Of a stretch of DNA of 64,000 nt, positions 28,516 to 36,282 are shown piece by piece. The DNA is from Sphingobacteriales bacterium 44-15 (lineage in GTDB: Bacteria > Bacteroidota > Bacteroidia > Chitinophagales > Chitinophagaceae), in NCBI GenBank assembly GCA_001899685.1, contig MKWG01000011.1, positions 458,938 to 522,937 of the forward strand, in the 5' to 3' direction. The first letter of the stretch is position 1, and each line of letters opens with the position of its first letter. The position numbers were made by a program, and so were the translations under genes. Below the pieces are notes generated by a model. It did not search any database. It was not told where the DNA came from and worked only from the letters and a program-made list of their open reading frames with translations.

Positions 28516-29217
28516 TTATGGAACATTAATATTATGCACCAAAGAAAAACCGTTAGTCGTATTCCCGGTAACAGTGGCTATTTCCACACCCGTGGTATCA
28601 TCCGCGAAAACGTTATCCTGTGCATTATAAGTATATCCTTTCATGCCTTTATTGTACCCGTTAACGGTAAGTAAAGCGCTGCCGGAATTTTCCGGAAAAG
28701 CAATTTGTGTCACTTTTAGAGAAGTACCCGAAGCATTGAAAACGTGAACATGAATATGCGTAGCGCGGCCCTGGTACCAGCCCGGGAAAATAGTAGTGAA
28801 TGTTACCAGCCCGCCGGCATCCGTTGTCTGCCTGCCGCGAAGGAAATGAAGCGAAGTGCTCCCGCTGCTGTATTCGGAATAGTTACCGTCTGCATCGCAA
28901 TGCCATACATCTACAACAGCGCCTTCCAGCGGGCTGCAGTTGTTGCTCACTTTGCCTATAGTAATATTAACGGTCAGTTTATATCCCGACCTGCCATCTG
29001 TAATATCGCTTCTTACATAAGCGGAAGGATTTTTAGAGGGATAAGGACCTTCCGTTTCTGTGGGCGCTACAGCACAGGTCTCCGATCCGGTTCCTTCTGT
29101 GCCGCCGTTTTCGCTGTTATCGGTAGTGGCATCATTCTTTTTGCATGCGGTCATGGGTGTTACAAATGCAATTCCCAGCGCTGCCATACCCTGTTTTAAA
29201 AATCTTTTTCTTTCCAT
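28516..29217 (-). CDS. Intradiol ring-cleavage dioxygenase-like lipoprotein
   Basis: This 233-residue envelope protein carries the protocatechuate-3,4-dioxygenase-type fold. The ATG at 29217 opens MERKRFLKQGMAALG with a signal ending in P-M-T-A-C (Cys25), then K-K-N; the upstream in-frame ATG adds 13 unlikely residues. Candidate Fe(III) ligands are all present in the family arrangement: Tyr in DADGNYSEY, Tyr in FPGWYQGR and two His in THIHVHV. The conserved TETEGPYP start of the core is also there. The aromatic substrate is unknown. The lipid anchor outside the cytoplasm is unusual for a catabolic dioxygenase but recurrent in this phylum (from memory). Confidence 0.88.
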   Translation of the reverse strand: MERKRFLKQGMAALGIAFVTPMTACKKNDATTDNSENGGTEGTGSETCAVAPTETEGPYPSKNPSAYVRSDITDGRSGYKLTVNITIGKVSNNCSPLEGAVVDVWHCDADGNYSEYSSGSTSLHFLRGRQTTDAGGLVTFTTIFPGWYQGRATHIHVHVFNASGTSLKVTQIAFPENSGSALLTVNGYNKGMKGYTYNAQDNVFADDTTGVEIATVTGNTTNGFSLVHNINVP

Positions 29218-29325
29218 AAAATCATTTTTTGAAGTGGAGTATAGATGGTAAAACAAATATGGGGACAGAAAAGAGCGTTGTAAAATAATAGCGGCAAACC
29301 TGAAATATCCTGCGGCAGAGCAGTG

Positions 29326-30018
29326 TTATTTGTTAAAATGCTTTAAGAAATTTTCTTCGAAGCTGTTCCCAACAGGAAGTCTTGCATCTCCAATGGTAAC
29401 AATCTTATTTCTTACGCTTTCAATGCTGCGGAGCGCAACAATATAAGATCGGTGAATACGGACAAACTGGTTGGCAGGAAGCTTTTCCAGCATATTTTTT
29501 ATGGTCATCCTGGTAACCAGGGGCTTTTGATGTTCGAAGTATATTTTTACATAATCGTCCCGTCCTTCTATGTAGCGTATAGTATCAGTCTCAATTTTAA
29601 CAAGGCTGTAGTCGGCTCTTACAAAAAGGTATTGGGCGGCTGTATTGTCCTTCTGCAACCGGTAAGCATTATAGTCCCTGGCTTTTTCCGCCGCCTGTAA
29701 AAAACGCCTGTAGGTAAAAGGTTTTAGCAGGTAATCCACAGCGCTCAGGTTAAAGCCTTCCACTGCATACTCGCTATAGGCGGTGGTAAATATTACCATT
29801 GTGTCCTGTGAAACGGATTTATACAGATCAATGCCGTTCAGCGAAGGCATATTAATATCAAGGAAGAGCAGGTCAACGGGAAATTTCCTGAGATGCTTCA
29901 ATGCTTCCCCGGGCTGATAAAAAGTTTTCTGCAGGTCAATAAAACCCGTTCTCGCGCAAAAATTCTGAATTATACTCAGCGCGGGTAATTCATCATCTAT
30001 CGCAACAGCCTGTATCAT
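29326..30018 (-). CDS. LytTR-family response regulator
   Basis: This is a 230-residue cytosolic transcription regulator. A receiver domain (residues about 1-118) has Asp7-Asp8-Asp9-Glu-type acidic start VAIDDE, the phosphoacceptor Asp54 in LLFLDINMPSLNG, and Lys in LLKPF. A LytTR DNA-binding domain follows (about 130-228): DTIRYIEGRDDYVKIYFEH, RMTIKNMLEKLP and FVRIHRSYIVALRSIES. It overlaps its cognate kinase gene by 4 bases, so the two form a coupled two-component system. Target genes are not visible; the adjacent divergent MFS gene is one candidate (inference). Confidence 0.95.
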   Translation of the reverse strand: MIQAVAIDDELPALSIIQNFCARTGFIDLQKTFYQPGEALKHLRKFPVDLLFLDINMPSLNGIDLYKSVSQDTMVIFTTAYSEYAVEGFNLSAVDYLLKPFTYRRFLQAAEKARDYNAYRLQKDNTAAQYLFVRADYSLVKIETDTIRYIEGRDDYVKIYFEHQKPLVTRMTIKNMLEKLPANQFVRIHRSYIVALRSIESVRNKIVTIGDARLPVGNSFEENFLKHFNK

Positions 30019-31064
30019 TGCAGGTTCAAAGTAAGCAAAACAGTAAAATCTTTTCCTGTATTTTTTATATGAAGCTCATGCCGTGAAGGATAAAGGAGAT
30101 CCAGCCTGCTTTTTGTATTCGATATCCCGACCCCATGCCCATCAGCCATACCCTGCTGCACTTTTACTATACGGTTATACACCTGCATCTTGAGCATGGC
30201 GTCCTCAATATAAATTGCAATGCGGATAAAAGCATCATCTTCGGCGTTCAGCCCGTATTTAAAAGCGTTTTCCACGAATGTGATCAACAGCAGCGGTGCA
30301 ATTTTAAGTCCCGCCGGACTTCCGGTAACCGAGAGCTCAAGCGGTACAGCCTTGCCAAAACGCAGCTCCTGCAACTCCACATAATCATTAATATAGCTGA
30401 TCTCTTTTTCCAACGGTACATAATCGTTGCCGGCATCAGCCAGCACATAGCGCATCATAGCAGAGAGCTTAACGATCGCCGTGGCTGTATCATCTGATTT
30501 TTCTATAGCAAGCGCATAGATGCTGTTCAATGTATTAAACAAAAAATGAGGATTGATCTGGGCTTTTAAATAAGAAAGCTCGCTGCCTGTCTTCTCCTTT
30601 TCCACAGCCCGCCACCTGTTGCTGATGCGCAGCAGGAGAGAGAAAAAGAAGATAGCCAGGAACAGGAAAATATTCTGGCGGAGCATGCCCCAGCCGCCTC
30701 CGCCAGGCATTTCGCGCCGGGGAAATGGTTCGCGGCCGGGAGAAAATCCGGGAGGCGGTCTGAGCTCCATTGGCGGCCGGAAGAAAAGCTGCGGTATAGC
30801 GCTGATAGCAATAAAGCAAAGTATGACGATCAGGAAATATTGTACATATTTCTCAGGAAAGTAAAAACGCGGGATAAGAAAATAATAATTGAGATAGAAA
30901 AAAAGAATTAAAAATATATACCGGGTCAGATCGCTGAAATAACCCGGGTTGCGGATCACGGAAAAGAATCCCCTTGACCTGTCGGGGGAAAATAAAAAAG
31001 GCAATGCTAAAAACAAAACGCAACCTGCTATATGAATGACTGTCTGGGTTGCTCTATTTTTCAT
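30015..31064 (-). CDS. LytS-type sensor histidine kinase with four membrane segments
   Basis: This 349-residue inner-membrane kinase has membrane segments near residues 8-28, 46-64, 73-92 and 130-147. A loop of about residues 97-127 is very rich in Pro, Arg and Gly (RPPPGFSPGREPFPRREMPG). The His_kinase domain carries the phosphoacceptor His173 in LKAQINPHFLFNTLNSIYAL, and an ATP-binding part with ITFVENAFKYGL and GHGVGISNTKSRLDLLY. No separate sensor domain is present, so it probably senses something in the membrane. The response regulator gene overlaps its end. Confidence 0.94.
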   Translation of the reverse strand: MKNRATQTVIHIAGCVLFLALPFLFSPDRSRGFFSVIRNPGYFSDLTRYIFLILFFYLNYYFLIPRFYFPEKYVQYFLIVILCFIAISAIPQLFFRPPMELRPPPGFSPGREPFPRREMPGGGGWGMLRQNIFLFLAIFFFSLLLRISNRWRAVEKEKTGSELSYLKAQINPHFLFNTLNSIYALAIEKSDDTATAIVKLSAMMRYVLADAGNDYVPLEKEISYINDYVELQELRFGKAVPLELSVTGSPAGLKIAPLLLITFVENAFKYGLNAEDDAFIRIAIYIEDAMLKMQVYNRIVKVQQGMADGHGVGISNTKSRLDLLYPSRHELHIKNTGKDFTVLLTLNLQ

Positions 31065-31164
31065 GATGGTTAAAATTAATTAATAAATATACTTCCCGGC
31101 AACAGCTCCTGCTATTTTGAGGTGTATCGGAGGAATTTGTGGGTGAAGGGGGAAGCAAAAGTTG

Positions 31165-31184
31165 CAGGTTACAAGTTTCAGGTT
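31165..31184. repeat. Dispersed repeat of the ACTTGTAAC family, copy in kinase/MFS spacer
   Basis: CAGGTTACAAGTTTCAGGTT is the exact reverse complement of 47883-47902. It lies in the divergent spacer between the kinase and MFS genes. Confidence 0.7.
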
Positions 31185-31313
31185 TATCGTTTGCCTTGCA
31201 CGGAAAAAATATTTTAAAATGAGAGGGCGATCGCTTATCCTTGAAAAAAAATTGCTCTGAAGGAGTGAAGCAGATGATAAAAGCTGCATTAACCGGAGGA
31301 GAATAACCAACCA

Positions 31314-32621
31314 ATGCAGCATAACATGAATAAACAAGCGCATTCAACAACAATACTTCCTTTCAGCGGGTACCAGAAATTCGTGATCTTCCTTTTGGCG
31401 ACTACCCAGTTTACGGTGATCCTTGATTTCATGGTAATGTCGCCGCTGGGCGATATGCTCATGAAAGCTCTTTCACTAAGCCCCTCAAAATTCGGGCTTG
31501 CCGTTTCGGCTTACGCTTTCAGCGCAGGTATTTCCGGGCTGCTTACGGCGGGGTTTGCCGACAGGTTTGACCGGAAAAAGCTGTTGCTCTTCTTCTACTG
31601 CGGATTTATTGCAGGCACTATATTCTGCGGATTAGCCACCTCCTACCCTGCCCTGATCGCCGCCCGCATCATTACCGGACTTTTCGGCGGAGTTATCGGT
31701 TCTATTTCGATGGCCATCATTACAGACCTTTTTACATTAGAGCAGCGCGGGCGCGTAATGGGATTTGTGCAAATGGGCTTCGGGGCAAGCCAGGTACTGG
31801 GCGTACCTATCGGGCTGATACTTGCCAACAACTGGGGATGGGAAGCAACTTTCCTAATGGTTGCCGGTCTCGCTATTATTATGGCGGTAACCATTGCGCT
31901 GAAGCTGCAGCCGGTAAACAAGCATCTTGCTTTACAGCAAACCAGATCCGCTTTTAAACATTTAAAGCATACTATTATCATACGCGATTACAGAATTGGC
32001 TTTACAGCTACGGCTCTCCTGTCCATCGGGGGATTTATGATGATGCCTTTCAGCGCTGCATTTGCCATCAATAATCTTCATATCACCACCTACCAGTTGC
32101 CAGCGTTGTTCATGGTATCGGGTCTGAGCTCTCTTGTGATCATGCCGGCGGTAGGTCGCCTCAGCGATAAAGTGGACAAGTTCATCATATTTGCTGTTGC
32201 TTCAGCGTGGATGATGGTGATGGTGACGATATATACCAATCTCGGTCCTACTCCCCTGTGGCTGGTAATGGTGCTGAATGTGCTGATGCTGTCCGGTATC
32301 ATGAGCCGGATGATCCCTTCTTCTGCCCTCACGAGCGCTATACCCGATGCTGCAGACCGGGGCGCTTTCATGAGCATTAATGCATCCCTGCAACAAATTG
32401 CAGGAGGCATAGCCGCAGCCATTGCCGGGATGATCGTAGTGCAAAAAGATAAATTCAGCCCCCTGGAGAATTACAATAAAGTAGCCTATGTAGTCATCTT
32501 TATTTCTATCATCAGCTTATACTTACTCTATAGGGTAAGCGAACTTGTGAAACGCAAAAGCAGAAGACCTGCTCCAGACAGCCTGCCGGATGAGATACTG
32601 GTTGCAGGAGCGGAAAGCTGA
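31314..32621 (+). CDS. Major facilitator superfamily transporter
   Basis: This 435-residue inner-membrane transporter shows about twelve hydrophobic segments. The loop-2/3 motif A appears as GFADRFDRKKLLLF and a related loop as AVGRLSDKVDKF, both typical of drug/proton antiporter or sugar-exporter branches. The ATG at 31314 was kept because GGAGGAG at 31295-31301 is at a workable distance; an ATG four codons later is less well placed. The substrate is not readable. It is divergent from the LytS-type kinase gene, so it may belong to that system's regulon. A palindromic element begins at its stop codon. Confidence 0.92.
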   Translation: MQHNMNKQAHSTTILPFSGYQKFVIFLLATTQFTVILDFMVMSPLGDMLMKALSLSPSKFGLAVSAYAFSAGISGLLTAGFADRFDRKKLLLFFYCGFIAGTIFCGLATSYPALIAARIITGLFGGVIGSISMAIITDLFTLEQRGRVMGFVQMGFGASQVLGVPIGLILANNWGWEATFLMVAGLAIIMAVTIALKLQPVNKHLALQQTRSAFKHLKHTIIIRDYRIGFTATALLSIGGFMMMPFSAAFAINNLHITTYQLPALFMVSGLSSLVIMPAVGRLSDKVDKFIIFAVASAWMMVMVTIYTNLGPTPLWLVMVLNVLMLSGIMSRMIPSSALTSAIPDAADRGAFMSINASLQQIAGGIAAAIAGMIVVQKDKFSPLENYNKVAYVVIFISIISLYLLYRVSELVKRKSRRPAPDSLPDEILVAGAES

Positions 32622-32622
32622 T

Positions 32623-32697
32623 GGGAGAGTGAATGGTGAATGGTCAATAGTCAATTCACCTCTCACGTTTGACGTTTCACCATTCACCATTCAATGT
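32623..32697. repeat. Dispersed palindromic element, copy 4
   Basis: It starts 2 bases after the MFS stop. It contains CCTCTCACGTTTGACG (the left consensus, inverted) and GAATGGTGAATGG paired with CCATTCACCATTC. Its right end also forms the left terminal inverted repeat of the segment 32681-33064. Confidence 0.7.
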
Positions 32698-33064
32698 CGT
32701 TTCCTTTAGTTTGAGAATCATCATAAAACTTTTAAATTGTCAGCAACGCAGAGATTTATCGAACTGTTACCAGCCCGCACGTGCGCATAGCCGTCAACTT
32801 AAGCATAAAGGTAGGTGAGACACATACCAGAAAATGCTATGCCCTCTTACTCTATCGGGAGCTTAACTTTTACCAGTAACCGGATAAGCCGCCTCTTTTT
32901 GTCTGGTCCCGCCGGAGGCGGGATTGAAAAAATGCGGAGCATATTTTTTCAAAAGACAAAAAGCAGCGGCGTTCCGGTTACGAAGCCCGCCGGCTTGAGG
33001 CAATCAACAACTTGCCCTTAAAAACGCTATGCCTTCTTAAGAAAACAACATTGAATGGTGAATG
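32681..33064. mobile_element. 384-bp segment with 17-bp terminal inverted repeats and a branched internal hairpin (non-autonomous element candidate)
   Basis: CATTCACCATTCAATGT at 32681-32697 is the perfect reverse complement of 33048-33064. Inside are imperfect direct repeats AAAAYGCTATGCCYTCTTA (32831-32849 and 33021-33039) flanking the branched inverted repeat at 32876-32981. No open reading frame of note is present and no target-site duplication was identified. It fills the spacer between the MFS and TolC genes. The ends belong to the palindromic elements copy 4 and copy 5, so the boundaries may be two repeats that recombined rather than true transposon ends. Confidence 0.5.
32876..32981. 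repeat. Branched multi-stem inverted repeat
   Basis: Outer stem GTAACCGG (32876-32883) pairs with CCGGTTAC (32974-32981). The second stem CTTTTTGTCT (32895-32904) pairs with AGACAAAAAG (32954-32963), helped by GCCG/CGGC between them. Two inner hairpins are TCCCGCC/GGCGGGA (32907-32923, 3-base loop) and TGAAAAAAT/ATTTTTTCA (32925-32951, 9-base loop). The layout predicts a Y-shaped RNA or cruciform DNA. Function unknown. Confidence 0.8.
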
Positions 33065-33133
33065 AGTGTTTCACATTTGCCGTTTATCCTCTCACGTTTC
33101 TCGTCTCTTACCATTCACTATTGCCTATTCACC
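33048..33133. repeat. Dispersed palindromic element, copy 5
   Basis: It has GTTTCACATTTGCC, ATCCTCTCACGTTTCTCG and TTCACTATTGCC and ends 8 bases before the TolC stop (complement). Its first 17 bases are the right terminal inverted repeat of the 384-bp segment. Confidence 0.68.
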
Positions 33134-33140
33134 ACCTCCC

Positions 33141-34598
33141 CTACTCCACAATTTCCTGCCCTTTCTCAAAGTCATACAATGTCATCCGCCTCAGCATATA
33201 ATAAGACTCCCAGTATTGCTGCAGGGTGCGCACATAATCTACCAGTGCGGCATCTTTTGCCTCCTGGGCCAACCCAAGGTCAGTAATGCTGATCTTTCCA
33301 AGCATATACCTGTTACGGGCTACATCATATCTTTTCTGCGCAATAGTATCGCTTTTGGCTGACACCAGTATTGCCGACTGCAACTGTACAAACTGGTTGA
33401 CAGTATTTTCCACGTCTAATTCAAAGCCTTTTTTCTGGTATGCGATCTGTGCCTGTATGGATTCAAGATTAGCCTTGCTGCTTGCAATGTCGTGCTTATT
33501 CTTGCCGAAGCCAAATAACGGCAAAGAGTAGCCGATGCTTACCTGCTGGAAATCCAATGGATTCTGGTAAGCGCCGGAAAGCGTCATGGCGGTTTGATTG
33601 AGACCATAATTCAGGTTGATGCTTCCGCTGGCAAATGCATTAGACTGGCTTTGCCTCACCTGCATTTTCGCGGCATTCTCATTCAGCTCAAAGCCAAGTA
33701 TATCACTCCTGTTTTGTTTGGCCTCGGCCACCGCTTGCTTCAGATCTACCAGGAATATCGGTGCATCTGTTACCGGGATAAGCTCAAACTCAGTATTGCC
33801 GTCCAGTCCCAGCAGGTTGGCCAGCTTTTTTGAATTTGCTTTTACGTTCACTTCTCCCTGCGTTACTCCATTCCTTGCATTCATCAGTTGTAATTCTACC
33901 TGCAGCAGCTCATTCTCTGCAATTTTACCCACATTAAAGCGCCCGGTGGATATTTTATATAAAGTGTCGTTGATCGTTTCATTCTGCTTTGCATTATTAA
34001 GCACCATCTTCGATACATACAGGTCAAAATAGGCAGTGGCAATCTGCCCTGAAAGGTTTTCATATAATTCTATCTGTTGCTTGGTCGCCCTTTTCATCCG
34101 CAGCTTTTCCTGCTCAAAATTCCATTTTACCGTGTTGAATAAATTGAGCGGCTGGTTGATGCCGATCACAAAAGGAGAAGTCTGCCACTGGCGCTGGTCG
34201 AGTCCCGACCCTTTGTTCGTAAATAAGTTAGCGCCGGAGGAAGCATATACATATCCTCCAGTCCAGAAAATGTTTTGAGTGATCTCAAGGTTGCTGCCGA
34301 TAAAAGAGCGCCGTACGGATTGTATTTTATAAGAACCATCAGGCTGAACGATATTCAGCAAAGAACGGTCATAAGAAGGCAGCGTGCCGTTCAAACTCAA
34401 CTGTGGGCGAAGAGAAGCTTTAAATGACTGGTACCTGTGCATATAGCTGCTGTAATCGGCTTTGATCTGCCTGGAAAGCAGGCTTTGCCCCCTCGCCACC
34501 CCGATAGCTTCCCGTAAGGACAATGTCATTTTTTCCTGTGCATAAACAGACAGGGCAATACATCCAAATATGCCCAGGAAGCAAAAAATCTTTTTCAA
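33141..34598 (-). CDS. TolC-family outer-membrane efflux channel protein
   Basis: This 485-residue protein has a signal peptide (MKKIFCFLGIFGCIALSVYA) and two repeats of long amphipathic helices typical of OEP/TolC channels. Examples are SLREAIGVARGQSLLSRQIK at the N-terminus, and LELDVENTVNQFVQLQ-like and KISITDLGLAQEAKDAALVD in the second half. It forms the outer-membrane exit duct of a tripartite pump. It is the last gene of the MacA/MacB-permease/TolC cluster on the - strand, with a palindromic element on both sides. Confidence 0.93.
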   Translation of the reverse strand: MKKIFCFLGIFGCIALSVYAQEKMTLSLREAIGVARGQSLLSRQIKADYSSYMHRYQSFKASLRPQLSLNGTLPSYDRSLLNIVQPDGSYKIQSVRRSFIGSNLEITQNIFWTGGYVYASSGANLFTNKGSGLDQRQWQTSPFVIGINQPLNLFNTVKWNFEQEKLRMKRATKQQIELYENLSGQIATAYFDLYVSKMVLNNAKQNETINDTLYKISTGRFNVGKIAENELLQVELQLMNARNGVTQGEVNVKANSKKLANLLGLDGNTEFELIPVTDAPIFLVDLKQAVAEAKQNRSDILGFELNENAAKMQVRQSQSNAFASGSINLNYGLNQTAMTLSGAYQNPLDFQQVSIGYSLPLFGFGKNKHDIASSKANLESIQAQIAYQKKGFELDVENTVNQFVQLQSAILVSAKSDTIAQKRYDVARNRYMLGKISITDLGLAQEAKDAALVDYVRTLQQYWESYYMLRRMTLYDFEKGQEIVE

Positions 34599-34664
34599 GT
34601 AATCGGTTTTATATGGTTAGAAATGTTGCACATAAGGAAAATCAGCAGGCGTTTATTAATGTTG

Positions 34665-34781
34665 CGTCAAATGTCAAACGTGAGATGTGAGACAAGAAAC
34701 ATTCTTTCACCTCTATCTCCTGCCTGCCATGCCTGCGGCAGGTAAACCGGTAGGCAAGTCTCACTTTTCACGATAAACGAT
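34665..34781. repeat. Dispersed palindromic element, copy 6 (with nested hairpin)
   Basis: It runs from CGTCAAATGTCAAACGTGAG to GTCTCACTTTTCACGATAA, between the permease stop (34797, 15 bases away) and the TolC start. The identical 40-bp GC-rich hairpin is inserted at 34719-34758, replacing part of the loop. Confidence 0.78.
34719..34758. repeat. Nested 40-bp GC-rich hairpin, copy B
   Basis: Identical over 40 bases to 15819-15858 and in the same position inside the host element. Confidence 0.85.
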
Positions 34782-34796
34782 CTGCCTGACTAAACT

Positions 34797-36152
34797 CTAG
34801 TCGGAACGCAGGGATACCACGGGATCGCTTTTTGCAGCCCGCCTTGCCGGGAGTATACCGAATATCAACCCTACCGCTATGGAAATGGTGAATGAAATTG
34901 CAATAGAAGCCGGGGAAATGATCGTTTGAATACCCGTAAGATTCCTGATGGTGGAGCTCGCCGTTACGCCAAGAATTACGCCTATAAGTCCGCCCGTAAC
35001 ACTGATGCTGACGGCTTCTCCCAGGAACTGCATAATGACGTCTTTTTTAGTAGCGCCCAGCGCCAGCCGCAGCCCTATTTCCCGGGTACGTTCAAGCACT
35101 GATGCCAGCATGATGTTCATAATACCGATACCGCCTACTATAAGGGATATGGATGCGATAATAGCCAGCACTACATTGAACAGGGCTTTTGTCTTTTGTT
35201 CCTGCTTAAGCAGCAGCTCAGGCACCACAATTTCATAATCCTGCACCTGCTGGTGCCGCCGGCTGAGCAGCCTGCTGAGAATATCAACCGTAGGCATCAT
35301 CATTTCGCTTTGATCTACATGCACCACTATGCGGTCGAGCTGGTTATAATTAGACGGACCGTCATTGCGGCGGTAGCGCATCATCCTTATCTTGTCGGCT
35401 GTCACCAGCGATCGGTTGCTATACCTGATCAGCACGGTGCTTATAGGAGTATATACTTCATTGTTCAGGTTGCGTATGGAAAGCTTCTCCACATCTTTAC
35501 CGGCAATGTCTTTGCTGCCTAAAACACCGACTACCCTTAACCAGTTGTTACCGCATTTCAGGTATTGCCCCAAAGGATTTTTATTCGCAAATAATTTCGA
35601 CTTGATATTCTTGCCGATGATACAAACCGGTTGTGCATTCTCCATCTGTTCATCAGAAAAGAAATTTCCTTCCGACAATTGCACATTGCTTGTCTCAAAA
35701 TAATAGTTTTTGACGCCAATAAGTTTACCGGGCATATTGAGCCCGTCGAATAAAAGCTGTGTTTGCAATTCTATTTCCGGGCTGGCGAATTTAACCGTAC
35801 TAATATTTTTCATAATATCATTAACGTCTCCAATACTTAAGCCGGGTGAAAAATTTTTCTTATCCTGCCGGCTGTTGCCCGATGCCGCAGTTCCGCCTGA
35901 AGCATCTGCGCTTTCATCCTGATCTTTTTTGGACTGGTCAGGTGTTTTTGATTTTATGATCACATTATTGGATCCTACTTCTTTGATCTGTTCGAGTATT
36001 TCTTTTTCAGCCCCCTTTCCTATCGCCAGCATGGCAATGACCGAAGCAACGCCGAATATAATACCAAGCGAAGTGAGTATCGCCCTGAACCTGTTTTGGA
36101 ACAAGGCCTGTAAGCCTATATTGAAGTTTAAAATAAATCTTTGCAGTTGCAT
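34797..36152 (-). CDS. MacB-type ABC transporter permease (no fused ATPase)
   Basis: This 451-residue inner-membrane protein has an N-terminal membrane helix (ILTSLGIIFGVASVIAMLAIG), a large periplasmic MacB_PCD domain (about residues 50-320) and three C-terminal FtsX helices (IIASISLIVGGIGIMNIMLA and two more), with ERTREIGLRLALGATKKDV between them. It ends in the conserved P-A-R-R-A-A-K-S-D-P. Unlike E. coli MacB it has no N-terminal ATPase domain, so a separate LolD-like ATPase is needed, and none is encoded in this cluster. It lies between the MacA-like and TolC genes, separated from each by a palindromic element. Confidence 0.93.
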   Translation of the reverse strand: MQLQRFILNFNIGLQALFQNRFRAILTSLGIIFGVASVIAMLAIGKGAEKEILEQIKEVGSNNVIIKSKTPDQSKKDQDESADASGGTAASGNSRQDKKNFSPGLSIGDVNDIMKNISTVKFASPEIELQTQLLFDGLNMPGKLIGVKNYYFETSNVQLSEGNFFSDEQMENAQPVCIIGKNIKSKLFANKNPLGQYLKCGNNWLRVVGVLGSKDIAGKDVEKLSIRNLNNEVYTPISTVLIRYSNRSLVTADKIRMMRYRRNDGPSNYNQLDRIVVHVDQSEMMMPTVDILSRLLSRRHQQVQDYEIVVPELLLKQEQKTKALFNVVLAIIASISLIVGGIGIMNIMLASVLERTREIGLRLALGATKKDVIMQFLGEAVSISVTGGLIGVILGVTASSTIRNLTGIQTIISPASIAISFTISIAVGLIFGILPARRAAKSDPVVSLRSD

Positions 36153-36203
36153 GGAGGAGAATCAGGATGGTTTTAAGTCAATCAAAATATGGCTGTTCAT
36201 TTT

Positions 36204-36267
36204 CGTGAGACGTGAGAGGTGAAACGAACTTTCCACATCTCACGTCTCACTTTTCACTTTTGACATA
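36204..36267. repeat. Dispersed palindromic element, copy 7 (type copy)
   Basis: The clearest example of the family. GTGAGACGTGAGA (36205-36217) pairs perfectly over 13 bases with TCTCACGTCTCAC (36238-36250), followed by TTTTCACTTTTGACATAA. It lies between the permease start and the MacA stop, 15 bases from the latter. Confidence 0.85.
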
Positions 36268-36282
36268 AGGTTAGCATTGATA

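Noticed and set aside
32876-32981. Retron non-coding RNA or integron attC site
   Set aside because: No reverse transcriptase or integrase gene is nearby and the stems lack the typical attC end motifs.
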